Below are positions 52,870 through 64,000 of a stretch of 64,000 nt of DNA, one piece after another. Within the stretch, counting starts at the first letter, position 1; every line of letters starts with the position of its first letter. Under the pieces are notes generated by a model, which was given only the letters and a program-made list of their open reading frames with translations, searched no databases and was not told the DNA's origin. Where the stretch lies: positions 10,584,001 through 10,648,000 of the forward strand of contig CM060893.1 of NCBI GenBank assembly GCA_030762935.1, written 5' to 3'. Source of the DNA: Hymenopus coronatus (Eukaryota; Arthropoda; Insecta; Mantodea; Hymenopodidae). The position numbers and the translations under genes were made by a program.

Positions 52870-55520
52870 ATCCTGGCTTCGTTATGGGAGTCCTTTAATT
52901 GCTTCACACCTTGCTCTGTTTGGGCTAAGCGTCATCATGTGGCTGACAAAGTACCGCTGTCAACTGTTAGAATTAGAGATGTTGCTGACTCTCTGGATAC
53001 TGCTTCTGCAGATGTTTCATATAATTGCTACCCAGACTTTTTGTCTATCAAGAACCCAGTCGAATCCCATAAACTCTCTTTTACTTCTTGTAAAGATGAG
53101 TGCTATAATGCCTTCTACACCAGCTGGAACAGGTCCTGTGCTCCTCAAGGCCTTTTGTCCCTGGGCTAGATGGTGTTCATTTGTTAATATCACCTTTCTT
53201 CAGATGCAAAACAATTTATCTTACAGGTCTATAGCTGTATGTGGCAAACAGCTACTTTTCAGTCACTTTGGCATGAGGTCGCCACTGTCTGCTAAAGCCT
53301 GGTAAGGATTGCCATCTGCCTTTGCAGTTATCTCCGATCTCCCTCACCAGTTGGCTCTATAAGGTGTTGGAGGGCAACAGGTAATTGATATGGTGACTCG
53401 AATTCCAAAATCTGCTGTCCAACAGCCAGTGTGGTTTTTGGTTGTTACTTTTCAATGATCAACCATTTAGTCTCTTTATCCACTTACATTATAGATGCTC
53501 ATTTTGCAGAGGAGTCCAACAGTTGCTGTGTTTTTGATTTGGAGAAGGCATATGACACCTGCTGGAAGTGCAGTATTCTTCATCCTCCATAATGGGTGTA
53601 TTCAAGGTCATCTGCCCCTTTTTATTCAGGTGTTCATAAAGGGTAGAGTATTTCGGGTATGAATGGGCTCAATTTTATTCTGTTTTTTTATTCAGGAGAA
53701 CAGAGTACTGCAGGGTTTGGTACTCAGTGTCACATTATTTGCTATTGCCATCTCTACTATTGTGCAAAATCTTCCACCTGATGTTTCGTTTTCAATGCTT
53801 GTGGGTGCTTTTCCTATTTACTTTAGTTCTTAGTGGAGTTGTCTCTTAGAATGCTGCCTACAATTATTTCTTGACCTCCTCTACACATGGAATATCATAA
53901 ATGGCTTTACATTTTGTGCAGAGAAAACTATCCGCATTAATTTTTGGGGATGGAAGATGTTTCCTTTGCCTTCTCTGCATCTCGGTCCAGATGTTATTCC
54001 TTTTGCTGATGAGACAACATTTTTAGTATTGATTTTAGACAGAAAGCATAGTTGGTCTTTCATATGTAGTATTTAAAGGCAAGGTGTGAATGTTGTCTTA
54101 GTCTTTTAGGCATTTTGTGGCACATCCTCAAGAGCTGATCAGATCATGCTTTTACATCTATATTGGTCTTTGGTCTGGTTGAAACCTGACTACAGCTGTA
54201 TTGTTTATTCCTGGGTTTGACTGTCTATTTTAAAATTGCTTCAGTCCTAAACATTACTGTCCAAGTATTATCATCTTTCTAACAAGCCCACTTCTCAGCC
54301 TGTTTGAGGAAGCTGCTGAATCTCCACAGCCTTATAAACATGATGTTCTTCTTTATAGTTGCACCTCCTGCCTCTCTAATCTACCTGAACATCCCTCTTT
54401 TAACTTGTTTTTTAACTATTCTGTAGATCGTTGATACTCGACCAGGAAGCAGTCAATACTCGACTGCTTCCTGGTGTCCTGGCGTTCACTTTTTCCTTTG
54501 GCTGTAGGGCATCACTTTAAAGCAACATTTCCCAGAGGGGAGACTTTCTTTCCCCATGGCTCCATCCCTAGGGTTGCTGTTGATGCCCAGTTTGGCTATT
54601 TAATCAGCCCTTTTAACCATGAAAGCGCAGTATGAAAATTGTGGCTTTATCTACACTGACAGATCAGAGAATGTTAGTGTAGTGGGGTGTGCTTTTATTT
54701 ATGACCATCTGAGTTTTATGTTTCAACTTTTAGCACAGGGTATTTACCAAGCTCTTTTATATGTTAAGCAGCAAGACTTGCTGCATTGAGTTGTTTTTCT
54801 AATTCCTTGAGCATGCTTCAGAGTCTTAGGTCGCTGTACAGTTACCATTTTCTCATAAAGCATATCCACAATTACCTTTACTCATTCTCTGATGCTGGCT
54901 TTATTGTGTCCTTTATGGGGATGCCTGCATGGCAATGAGGCTGCCAATACTGCTGCAAGTGCAGCAATTTCATCACCCAAGTGTTTTTATTTTTTTTATA
55001 GTGTATAATGCCCGCTTTTACCACTTGACTCAAATGTTTGAGCTTGTCTATTATTTCTTATATTTTAGCACAGTTTTATATAATTTTAACATATTGCATT
55101 GGAGTGATGTGTGGACTTGCCTTCAGGGGCCAAACTTCATCAGGTAAAGCCCCTCCTTGTCACCTGGAATACCTTTTTGTGTGCCTGTCATCACAAGGAA
55201 ATTTAACCATATTGTGAATTGATCACTGCTATTGTCATTGGTCGATACCTATTTCTGCCCATTGTCTCGAGCCATTGACTGTGCAACATGTTTTACTCCA
55301 GTGTCAGTTTTTACCTCCATTGTGAGTCCCTGCTTGCCAGCAGACATTTTCTAGGTGCTGGTGGATAGTTTCTATGACATTGAATTTGTCTTAAGGTTTT
55401 TTGCTGTGGCAATAAGAGCCATCCAAAGTAATTTTACCTTTTTATGTTGTATATCTTTCTTGTAGCTTTGCATAATTATGTGATTTGTTAGTTTGGGTAA
55501 GAGTTTTCTTGTGCTTTTTA
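52870..55520 (+). pseudogene. Jockey-type LINE ORF2 relic: RT and RNase H, intron 2
   Basis: The plus strand, in several frames, reads VADKVPLSTVRIRDVADSLD (region before RT), then INHLVSLSTYI near 53460-53495 and SCCVFDLEKAYDTCWKCSIL (RT motif A) near 53525-53580. FTLFAI-like TLFAIAIS sequence follows near 53730-53760. Then come IYTDRSENVSVVGCAFIYDH (RNase H first Asp region) near 54648-54710 and CLHGNEAANTAASAAISS (RNase H C-terminal block, usually H.G...AD..A) near 54915-54970. ORF2 with terminal RNase H is typical of the Jockey/I group. Numerous stops and shifts make it dead. Confidence 0.85.
54441..54475. repeat. 14-bp perfect inverted repeat with 7-nt loop
   Basis: ACCAGGAAGCAGTC (54441-54454) and GACTGCTTCCTGGT (54462-54475) are exact reverse complements. 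A GATACTCGA / AATACTCGA word is duplicated before each arm, suggesting a local inverted duplication within the LINE relic. Confidence 0.9.
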
Positions 55521-56079
55521 TGTTTTAGGGTCAGACCTAGTGCCTGAGTCTATTGTGTTTTTCAGGCACTAACGATCCCAGATGTGCATGCTGAAACACC
55601 ACCACTCAGAAGTAGCATAATGAAAGATTTGGTTCCTAGATATTTTAAAAGCTGTTTTTGAACCTGTAAGCTTTCAAATTCAGCTTTCTTACAATCTATT
55701 TGCAGGCCAGGTGGACATGAAAGCTGCCCATGTGAGGGCAACAGAAGCAACATGTTTTTTTTTTTTTTTTTTTTTTCAGAATATGTAGCCCACTTAGATG
55801 AAATTGCCCAAGCAGAATTAAGATATTCAGTGTGATCTCAGCATGATATAAACACTAGCTTTTATTACCTCAATAATTGGTGCATCTGTGTCTGTGAACT
55901 AGCCATATATCTATGGCTTGGTATCTTGGCACAAGCTTCCAGAACAGTGAAATATCTGTTACCATGTTTTATGTCTGAATCTTGCCAGGTCTATATCACC
56001 TTCTCAAAAAAGTATTCTGTTCACTCTCTCCTTCTCTTTCCCCCATGTGAATTACTAACAATCATCACTTATATTTCAG
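55521..56079. other. End of intron 2, with a 24-bp T-run
   Basis: A T-run lies at 55755-55778. The last bases, CACTTATATTTCAG, are a consensus acceptor for the terminal exon. No other feature is seen. Confidence 0.5.
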
Positions 56080-57190
56080 ATTGGATGGTGTCACTGCAGC
56101 AGGAATAGACAAAAGTGGGTTAAATACAAATATGATTCTTGGTTGCAATAATACAGACACATTCTACCAGTTTAACAAAATGTCACCTAAATGTGAAATT
56201 TGTGGGAAGTTCTTTAGTTTTGCATCAGATTTGCAAACTCACAAAGTTGCAATTCATAAGGACAAAAGGCGGTTTAAATGTGATAAGTGTGATAAGAGCT
56301 ATACTCAATCATCATATTTAAAAACACATTATTTTATTCACGAAGGCATAAGGCCATTTAAATGTGAAAAGTGTGACAAGAGCTTTACAACAGCATCATA
56401 TTTAAAAGCACATTATTTTATTCACGAGGGCATAAGGCCATTTAAATGCAACAATTGTGATAAAAGCTTTACTCGGGCACACAATTTGAAGACACATAAT
56501 CTAATTCATGAGGGTAAAAAGCCATTTAAATGCATCAAGTGTGATAAGAGTTTTACTCAGTATTCAAATTTGAAACTCCATAACTTTCTTCATGAGAACC
56601 AAAGGCCATTTAAATGTGACAAGTGTGATAAGACCTATATCTCAGCATCACATTTAAAAACACATTATTTTATTCATGAGAACAAAAGTCAGTTTAAATG
56701 TGACAAATGCAATAAGAGCTTCACTCGTCCATCAAGTTTGAAAACTCACATACTAATTCATGAGGGCCAAAGACTATTTAAATGTGACAAGTGTGATAAG
56801 AGCTTCACTAGATTATATAATTTGAAGACACATAATCTAATTCACGAAGGCATAAAGCCATTTAAATGCAACAAGTGTGATAAAAGGTTTACTTGGTCAT
56901 CAAATTTGAAACTTCATAACTTAATAATTCACGAAGGCAAAAGGCCATTTAAATGCAACAAATGTGAAAAGAGTTTCACTATGGCAAACAATCTGAAAAC
57001 ACACAATTTAATTCATGAAGGCAAAAGGCCATTTAAATGTAACAAGTGTCACAAGAGCTTCACTACGACACACAATTTGAAAACACACAAATTAATTCAT
57101 GTGAGAAAGTCATTAAGTTGCAACAAGTGTAATAGGAACTTTACTACAGCATCACTTTTGGAAACACACAGCTTAATCCATGATCTATAA
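56080..57190 (+). CDS. C2H2 zinc-finger gene, terminal coding exon with 12 fingers
   Basis: The exon starts after ACTTATATTTCAG, completes Arg with exon 2, then reads LDGVTAAGIDKSG and a stop at 57188-57190. Twelve C2H2 fingers (C-x2-C-x12-H-x3/4-H) run back to back. The first is CEICGKFFSFASDLQTH at protein residue about 160, the last CNKCNRNFTTASLLETH. Fingers 1 and 9 have four residues between the His pair, the others three. Linkers read HEG(I/K)RPFK instead of the classic TGEKPF. The uninterrupted array implies a nuclear DNA-binding protein, probably a transcriptional regulator; targets cannot be read from sequence. Fingers 2 and 3 are nearly identical, so the array grew by duplication of an 84-bp unit. 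No zinc-ligand residue is missing. Confidence 0.93.
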
Positions 57191-58024
57191 ATATAGTGTG
57201 GGACAAAAGCCAGCAATCCTTAAGACTTTTTTGCCTAGCATAATGTTAGTCAGTTGTGAACATTACTTACACCTCTAACGTTTCTGGCCAAAAGGAAGGG
57301 TCTTTATACACCATAAAGCATATTCTTGCAAGCAATGTGGTTTCTCAGATCCCCAGGGATTTTTCAGTCTGAGTGTATTTAAAAAAGTGAGGTTAATTCT
57401 GGCAAGATTAGTGATGTTGAGCATTTGAAGAAATGAGTCCAATCAGAATTTAAAACCTACATTCCCAGAAGATCTGTGGCAAAATTTGTAAATTGGTATT
57501 GAAAAGATGTAATGTTTACTTAGAACAGTTGCTGAGAGTCAATGATGGTTTTCTCAGAGTGCCTAGAAGCATCTGTGCTCAGGACATATCCCTTCAGATA
57601 TGTTTTCTAGAGGAACTAAACAATATGGAAACCACCTTTCTGTAGATTCACTAAACTCTAGAGGTACTTGTGTTGATAATAAATTTTTATATTTTTGTTT
57701 GCAAAGTATTGCATCAAATCCATTTCTGACCACTGACTTCTTTCCACTCTGTGTTATAGAAATGTGAAATTTATTAGAAGAACTTCTCAACAACACTTGA
57801 AAGTAAGTAATTAGCATAGATTATATGCAACAAATTTGTGAGAAATGCTTCACGAGCATATCTGATTTGAATTGGCAGTAATAAGAGTAAAATAAACCAC
57901 ACAGTTTTGAACTTTGCCAGAACAACTATCATCATGTTTAAAGTTTGTCGTCTTAATGAGGCTAAAATACCTTAGAACCTGTCTACCTGGTTATCTGTAG
58001 GGGTAAAAAAAAAGAAGAAGAAGA
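57191..58024. other. Presumed 3' UTR and downstream region of the zinc-finger gene
   Basis: Candidate poly(A) signals AATAAA are at 57678-57683 and 57891-57896. Small open frames here have no motif. Confidence 0.5.
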
Positions 58025-58310
58025 ATTGCTATATTTCACTTAAAATTTCTAATCGAGATTTCACCTGAAATACATGTTAAGAGGTTCCTGTAATTTAAAA
58101 AGAAGCATTTACTTTAATAATAAATAGAAGTATAACAATCCACATTTTGAAGTTTCCTGGATAAAATAATTGTGCATGCATGTATCATTGAATTCAATAT
58201 CTTTTAAGGATATGACAGAGATAATCTTCCATTTCAAACTAGCCTTTAAGTGCTTATTACTTTTTATTTGCTTAAAATGGATATAATGATTATGATCAAA
58301 ATTCCATATT
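58025..58310 (+). mobile_element. HGE copy 33, very old 5' half
   Basis: TCGAGATTTCACCTGAAATACATG, then a CCTGTAATTTAAAAAGAAGC word, TCAATATCTTTTAAGGATATGACA, and AAAATGGATATAATGATTATGATC follow the HGE order closely despite about one change in four bases. The GT tract is gone. This is the only HGE trace in the right half of the window. Confidence 0.75.
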
Positions 58311-58779
58311 CTGGCTGTCCAGTTCTCATAGTTACTTCACTACAGTGGTTCAATTTTCACTGTCACTTCACTTATCTTTGCAATGTAGCTGCTTAATAAA
58401 ATATGTATGGGGAAGCCTCTTTGAATGATTCACTCGCTGGCAAATAAATCACAAGACATCTTTAATCTCTCACAATAACTGCATGTCACAACAAACTCAC
58501 TTGTAGAACTGCATTTATAATATTGCATCAAAATTGTAGACACCAACTCATACTGGCTATTTTGTAAGTGTGCTTGCTTATATAACCATTGGAATTTCCA
58601 GACAATTCTAGAATATTGGAAGGGCAGGGAGAAGGGAAACTTTTATCGGGGTTTGTATGGCTGAGAGCACTACTCCTTTGCATGCCATATGTTTTCAAAC
58701 CAATCACTGCCATCCAATAGATAGCTCCCTCAGAGCTGGACATCCCAAGCAGCTACATAAACATAGAGGAAGCCTATGA

Positions 58780-60775
58780 GGATGAACTACCATCAGTTTC
58801 TCTCAGGATTGACACAGAATGCAATAAAACACAAGTTGATTATACTTAATATAGGCTGGTTCAGTAACATTGCAGCATTTGCAACTTTAGTCCTTGTGAG
58901 ACAATAGAACAATACGAGATCACCTAAGGAACCTGGTATTGTCGCCAGATGGTCATGGTGTACATTCATCCAGTCTCTTGCCAGCCGACAAAGCTTGTTC
59001 ATTGGCATGATATCCACAGTCCAAGCTTTTAGGTGAAACCTCCTGGTAAAACAGTTCATTTCATCAAGTAAAAGAGCAATTAGAGGTTTCCGACATCTAC
59101 ACTTGGGAAGGAGTATTCCACATTGATGGCAATTCTTTCTAATGACATCTTGAAGTATGGTTGTTGCATCTGGCTCGGATTCAAGCCTGGGATTCCCACA
59201 TTGATGTGGCAATAAAATTGGTAACTTCTCTCAGTCTTATTCATGATAGGTGACCTCCTGAAGAACTGGTATGAGATTTTCAAGCACTTCTTTCATTTTG
59301 CTCCTTGGAAACATTAGCTGTTCGCCCTTGACTTTTCCATGTGCAGATTTCTATACCCTCTTTATCACACATTCTTGATTCACTGTCCCGCCCTTGCATC
59401 GAGTAACTTTTAGATTGGGCATCAAGCCAAGTCCGCTCACAGTGATCATTTTCCAAATTGTTTATTCTGTAGGATCGGCCAGCCCTATGTCTCAATCTTC
59501 CAACTGCTCCCCCCCTCAAAATCTCTTTGTTCCCAACCACCAAGTTGTGCTATGACCAAACATAAGGCTGCAATGCACTCCTTTGTCCCAACTTTACACA
59601 GTGGTTGCAGTTTTTTGCCAGTCCCCAGTAAGTATCTGTATTAGAAAGATGTTTTCCTACTGAGTGCTCTGGAGTAAAATTGTACTCATGTGGCCATTGG
59701 AACCAGCAGCCATCTGTCCTACCAAATTGTGAATGCCTAACTGCAAAGTTAAATGGAATAGCCCATTTGGAGGTGGTATTCCTGTAAGGTGTATAAGGAA
59801 GTGCTAAAGGTCTCTAAAATAGCTAGCGGGTCTCATCTTTTTGTCACACAGTAATTTTGTTTGACCTTGGACAGAGATGTGGAAAGCTGCTCAGCTTGGT
59901 TGGAATACTCAAAGATTTTTCTTTCCTCTGTCAATTGGGTCATATTTTGGCAATGATTGCATATCTCACCAACAATTTCCATTAGTATGTGCAGAGTCAC
60001 AGGAACTGTCTTAAGTTTTAGTTTATTCCTTGACCTGAACCACTCCTTGACAGGATTCTAGCTTTTGTGGTTGGCTTGTTGAAGCCTTTCAAAAACCTGC
60101 CACAGATTGGTCCTGGAATGGCATGGCTATAACAAAGACATCATTGAGATAAAGGCCTCTAAATACAGACTCTAGGAGTCTCTAGAACATTACAGGGGCA
60201 TGCTGATGTGGAAAGAAATTACTATGAACTGTCACAGTCCATTTCCAGTATAAAAGGCTATCTTCTTGTTGAAGTGAAGTTCCACTCCCAGAACCCTGAC
60301 TGCAAATTCTGGATGGAAAACTCTGCCCCCTGGTTAAGATGCAGGGTGTCTGTCATCTATCTATGGCAACAGTAAACAAACAGCATTAGTGATTTCTTTC
60401 AGTTTCTGGTAGTCAACACAGAAATACAAATCTTTATCCTTGTTTTTAAATAGACAACCAATGAGAACGACAGGCTATCACCTTTCTCTACTATCTTCTG
60501 GTCTTCATGTCTGCTTTGTAGTTGTAAATTCCTTGTACTTTGTTAGCTGGACACACTAAACTGGCTGTCTAATGGGCCAAGCATTGCTGATGCAATGGGA
60601 TGTAATGTTATAGCCATAATCACCTTCGGAAAGGCTCAAGATGTCCTGCAATTCCACGAGCAGGTTAAGGATCTGTTTCTTCTTGCCATCTGATAGGTTC
60701 TCACAGTCTTTTCCTGGATAAGGTTATACAAGGTTCAATTCATAGACATTGTTTATTTGGAAATGAGTAGCTTAT
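58780..60775 (-). pseudogene. Gypsy-type LTR retrotransposon pol relic (RT and integrase end)
   Basis: The minus strand shows YFCVDYQKLKEIT near 60400-60435 (RT, family FCVDYRKLN) and RLLESVFRGLYLNDVFVIA near 60135-60195. Near 58890-59000 lies the integrase C-terminal end: KLCRLARDWMNVHHDHLATI and GDLVLFYCLTRTK, a GPY-type motif. The distance between RT and integrase end is only about 1.3 kb, so RNase H and most of integrase are deleted. Frames at 59280-59543 and 58793-59212 are fragments. No LTRs are recognised and no envelope gene is seen. Confidence 0.75.
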
Positions 60776-60874
60776 TGTATGCTGAGAACTTTCTTATTTC
60801 CAAAGTATATGTGGCTAGTGATGGATGGAAAGAGCTGGAGTCATTTCAAAGCAATGCTTCCTCCTTTTGAATGT

Positions 60875-61651
60875 AAAGTAACTATTTCAGTATTCAGAAC
60901 TGGCACTCGCTGTGTGCTTAAGAACCAGTCAGACAAGCATAAGGGCCAGCAAATGACAAGCTTGGATTACTTAACATGGTACACTGCAGAATGGCATGAC
61001 TTTATGAAAGGAATGGTCACTGGAGATGAGTCATGGGCAAACCATTACATGCCCGAAACAAAGCAGGTAAATATGGAGTGGAAACATGCTGGTTCCCAAG
61101 TCAAGAAAAAAATTCGAAGTGACTCAATCTGCTAGGAAAGTGCTTGTGACAGTGTTCTGGAATATGCATGGTGTTTTATTGCTGGACTTTGCTGATCACA
61201 GGCCACTGGGAATGCTGCAGCATACAATAAAACTTTGGTGAATATGTGTCGTGCCCTTTGTGGCAAACGCCACAGCATTAATGCTGACGATGTCAAATTT
61301 CTTCATTGCAATTCTCGCTTCCATGTTGCTGCTACTGCAATTCGTCAGCAAATCACCAAATTTGGTTGGGAGGTGCTCCAACATCCATCATACAGTCCAG
61401 ACCTTGACTTTCATCTGTTTGGTCCCACAAAGAAATTCCTGGTGGCCAACGCTTTGCATCAGATGCAGAAGTGAAATCAACAGTCCGCAGAACAGGACAC
61501 ATTGAAATGGTATCACATGGGACAAAGGTGTTGAGAAACTTGGTGACGATGTCAAAAAGTAGGTAAAAGTTGTAAGTTCATTTGTGATATTTTTAACTAT
61601 TAAGCTTTTTTGTAAAAAAAAATTGTGCGTTATGTTTCGTTGCGCCCTCGT
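60875..61651 (+). pseudogene. Mariner transposase relic, second catalytic Asp lost
   Basis: The plus strand reads GTRCVLKNQSDKHKGQQMT, VTGDESWANHY (first Asp present) and MEWKHAGSQVKKK. After a shift at about 61130 it reads NAAAYNKTLVNMCRALCGKR. FLHCNSRFHVAA (61300-61333) corresponds to the usual HDNARPH, with Asp replaced by Cys. SPDLDFHLFG lacks three residues before the last Asp (usual SPDLAPSDFHLF). The N-terminal part is missing or unrecognisable. GCGCCCTCGTA at 61641-61651 may be the outer end of the 3' terminal repeat. It is a dead copy. Confidence 0.87.
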
Positions 61652-61663
61652 ATGTGGGTCCTG

Positions 61664-61950
61664 TCGCCCTCTGTGGTGTAATGGTTACCATGCTAACTTC
61701 ATATACCCAAGGTCGCTGGTTCAAACCCGGCGGAAGACGATATATTTTTGTGGGTGTAAAAATCCTTAGCATGGCTTCCTTCGGAAGGGAAGTAAAGCCG
61801 TTGGTCCCGTGTCGTAGATTGACGGCACGTAAAAGAACCTCAAGTCTGATAGAGAGGCCTATGAGCAAAATTAAGCGGTGTATAACGCCCAATTAGAATG
61901 GGACTCTGAGAACCACAGTAGTTAAAGAGCGGCCATAAATAACACGCCAT
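61664..61950 (+). mobile_element. SINE family 2, well preserved
   Basis: CGCCCTCTGTGGTGTAATGG is the head and GGTTCAAACCC the B box. The body has CCTTAGCATGGCTTCCTTCG and CGTAAAAGAACCTCAAGTC, and the end is CATAAATAACACGCCATTTAC. It lies 12 bp after the mariner relic's end. Confidence 0.92.
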
Positions 61951-62540
61951 TTACATTTACATTTGTATATAGGCTCGCTGGTTTTGTTTGCCTTTGTATG
62001 ATAATTGTATTTTCGTATATAATTACTTATTTTATTTTCTCTATTTCTGGTGGTAAAAGCACGACACACCTTTCTCCGGTCTTCCTCGTAGTTTTGGGGT
62101 TGCTAATGTATGTTTGCTGTAATAGTGAACCATATATGCCTTTCTAACCATAGTTATGTATTTTCTTGACCATACGTTATTTTGGAGCTGTTTAAATTAG
62201 TTTCGCAGTCATATATTCCACAGCATTAAATCCGCTTCAACAGCGTTGGTGTTGAAAGCCGTGATTATGTAGTTTTTACTGGCTTTGTTAATTTATCTTT
62301 TATATAATTTAGTTACATAAAATGTCCCAATGAACATATTGCCCTAGGTAGGGACTGCCCTTTAGTGAGGCACAAACACATATTTATAAACGCACATAAA
62401 AAATCAGTACATAAGTATGAATTACATATATAATTTTTAAATCTATTTTGATGGGTGTGTGGTTAACGTTGATGCAATTTTTCAACAAACACCATTACGA
62501 TATTTTGTTGTCAAATTTTTAGAAATTACAGATTTGCTCA
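61951..62540. other. Gap, no recognised feature
   Basis: AT-rich sequence between the SINE and the next LINE relic. It may include the 3' tail of that LINE on the minus strand. Confidence 0.4.
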
Positions 62541-63110
62541 AGTAGGTATTTGAAGAATTTGTTTTTAAATTGGGATAAGTTAAGCGATTCTTTGATGTTA
62601 AGTAGGAGACTGTTGTATGCTTTGGTGGCACTATGTAATATACTTTTTATGGTAATGTTGCTGGCGTTACGCGGTCAACAGGTCCTTAGTCGGCAACACT
62701 ACCATGTTTTGCAGGCGTGAATATCTTTTTGTGCGTTTGATTACTGAGTTGGTACGTAGGAGGTTATTTTCAGTTTTGTACATGAATAGAGATTCACTAT
62801 ATTTACGAGATAGGAAAATGGCAGTATTGAAGCCTTTGGAAGGCTTTAAAGTATTGAATCAATATCTCTTAGGATTTCTAAACAGTTTAGCTGCTCTTTA
62901 TTGTTATTGGACCATTCTGCATTTAAATACAGAAAATTGGGATTTAAGAGGGCAAAATAAAACACTTATTTTACAGCTGTTATCTAAGCCTAAATCTTTT
63001 AGTCTGTACAATATGCGAATAATGAGTTTGTTTTGCTGACAATGTGCTCAATATGGTATGACCATATAAAAGACGAGTTCTAACGTAAACACAAGGTTAT
63101 ATTTTCTGAT
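62541..63110 (-). pseudogene. C-terminal fragment of a LINE reverse-transcriptase ORF
   Basis: The minus strand reads HSATKAYNSLLLNIKESLNL then SQFKNKFFKYL at about 62540-62640, like the YN.LP...K....L..FK..LK.YL end of CR1/L2-type ORFs. Before it come SESLFMYKTENNLLRTNS and RRYSRLQN-like sequence at about 62715-62790. A 111-codon plus-strand frame (62704-63039) is a shadow of this relic. Confidence 0.55.
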
Positions 63111-64000
63111 CGTTGCCTCTTACGGATAGAAATCTTGGGCTTTTTAACTAGTTCAGTGAAAGGATGCCGATTTTGAATGATTTATTTCTTCCTTTCTTTT
63201 CCAACATTTCGTACCGTGTATCTCCAGTTAGGTATCCCACTTTGAAGTTGAATTAGTTTTCCTCTAGCATATAGTGATGATGGTCAATGTCATCAGCGCC
63301 ATGCTCTAGGATATGATGATACGTACTTTTTATTATAGCAATGGCTACAAAGTCTAACTTGTTTATTATTATTATTTATTATTATTATTGCTGCCACTGC
63401 TGCTGTTGCTCTTTGTGTTATTATTCCATACAGACGGAGCTGGACCATTAAGGTTGGCAGTAGTGTTATATAAATAACCTGAAAAGAAGAAATCCAAATG
63501 CAAGAATATTTGATCAATAGTATTGTGATAGCTTGAACTAAAACTATATTTGGTAAGAAAATAATGTACTATAAAAGCAGTGATGTAATAAAAAACGGAT
63601 ATTGAATTGTATTTTTCTCGCTACTACTTTTTAACATAATTTTCTTAAAAACTTAGTTCATGTTCGCATATAGTATTAAATAGCGGTTTCTATTCTTGCA
63701 GGAAGATTAAAATGCACAAGAGATTGACTGATTTGTGGATGTATTTAATCTACGGTGTGTTTATGTAATAGGTCCCTGGTAAGAGAAATCTTGTGGAAGC
63801 TTCAAGGCTGAATTGGGACCCTGTGTGCATAAGTTTTGGATATAACCAAAGTTGCTTCTGAGATTGACGTGTGACGTTCATCGCGCAACGCTAGGCAGAC
63901 AACTTCCTGAAATTAAAACCGCAAAAATTCCGCTAATGTGTGTGTATATATATATATATACATAGCATATTGCGTTTTAAATAAGATGGACGTTTTTAAA
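63111..64000. other. Right-hand end of the window, microsatellites only
   Basis: An ATT/TTA triplet tract lies at about 63364-63390, and (TA)n preceded by GTGTG at about 63940-63962. Nothing else is recognised. Confidence 0.45.

Noticed and set aside
58793..59212. Minus-strand frame of 139 codons as a host gene
   Set aside because: Its end matches the Gypsy integrase C-terminal motif (DHLATI, GDLVLFYCLTRTK), so it is part of a retrotransposon relic.
62704..63039. Plus-strand frame of 111 codons as a new gene
   Set aside because: The opposite strand shows LINE C-terminal blocks, so the plus frame is probably a shadow.

Overview
The window looks like an animal genome, almost certainly an arthropod and probably an insect. 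A cockroach or termite relative is my best guess, from the style of the repeats and zinc-finger gene; that is inference. Supporting facts are spliced GT-AG exons, tRNA-derived SINEs, CR1/Jockey-type LINE remains, mariner/Tc1 and hAT relics, long microsatellites, and a nuclear copy of a mitochondrial ATP6 fragment.

Positions 1-13.3 kb and 20.7-35.7 kb are dominated by one interspersed family, called HGE here (hairpin-ended, GT-microsatellite element). Copies are about 0.75-0.9 kb. In the plus sense a copy starts TTTTTACTTTCTCTA, runs straight into a 34-40 nt palindrome, has a (GT)n tract about 110-140 bp in, and ends GTCATGTGAATGGAACACATCAGATTTTT. I count more than 30 copies or fragments, in both orientations, often head to tail. 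No copy has a long conserved reading frame. Other elements sit inside them: three kinds of SINE, a 610-bp inverted-repeat MITE, and a 1347-bp mariner-type transposon with inverted repeats of about 110 bp.

Positions 13.6-20.15 kb hold a 6.6-kb satellite array. It has a degenerate left flank of 49-50 bp units, a core of 111 units of exactly 47 bp with no net insertion or deletion, and a right flank of dimeric 100-bp and 96-bp units.

From about 36 to 61.6 kb the HGE family almost vanishes. Here lies the one gene I believe is functional: a plus-strand C2H2 zinc-finger gene. Its three coding exons (42536-42850, 48639-48688, 56080-57190) join in frame to 491 codons, with an acidic N-terminus carrying SUMO-type motifs followed by 12 zinc fingers. 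A promoter-like stretch with an NRF-1-type site, an ATGGCG initiator and a strong splice donor at 34162 could be its first, non-coding exon (inference). The introns and flanks hold decayed transposons: two LINE reverse transcriptases, a Jockey-type LINE with RNase H, CGGBP1/hAT-like transposases, a Gypsy pol fragment and a mariner relic. All carry stops or frameshifts.

The most unusual signals are compensatory base changes in the HGE terminal hairpins, the indel-free satellite core with a 20-unit higher-order offset, the multiply nested insertions with readable target duplications, the ATP6 NUMT, and two large foldback palindromes, one split by a SINE.
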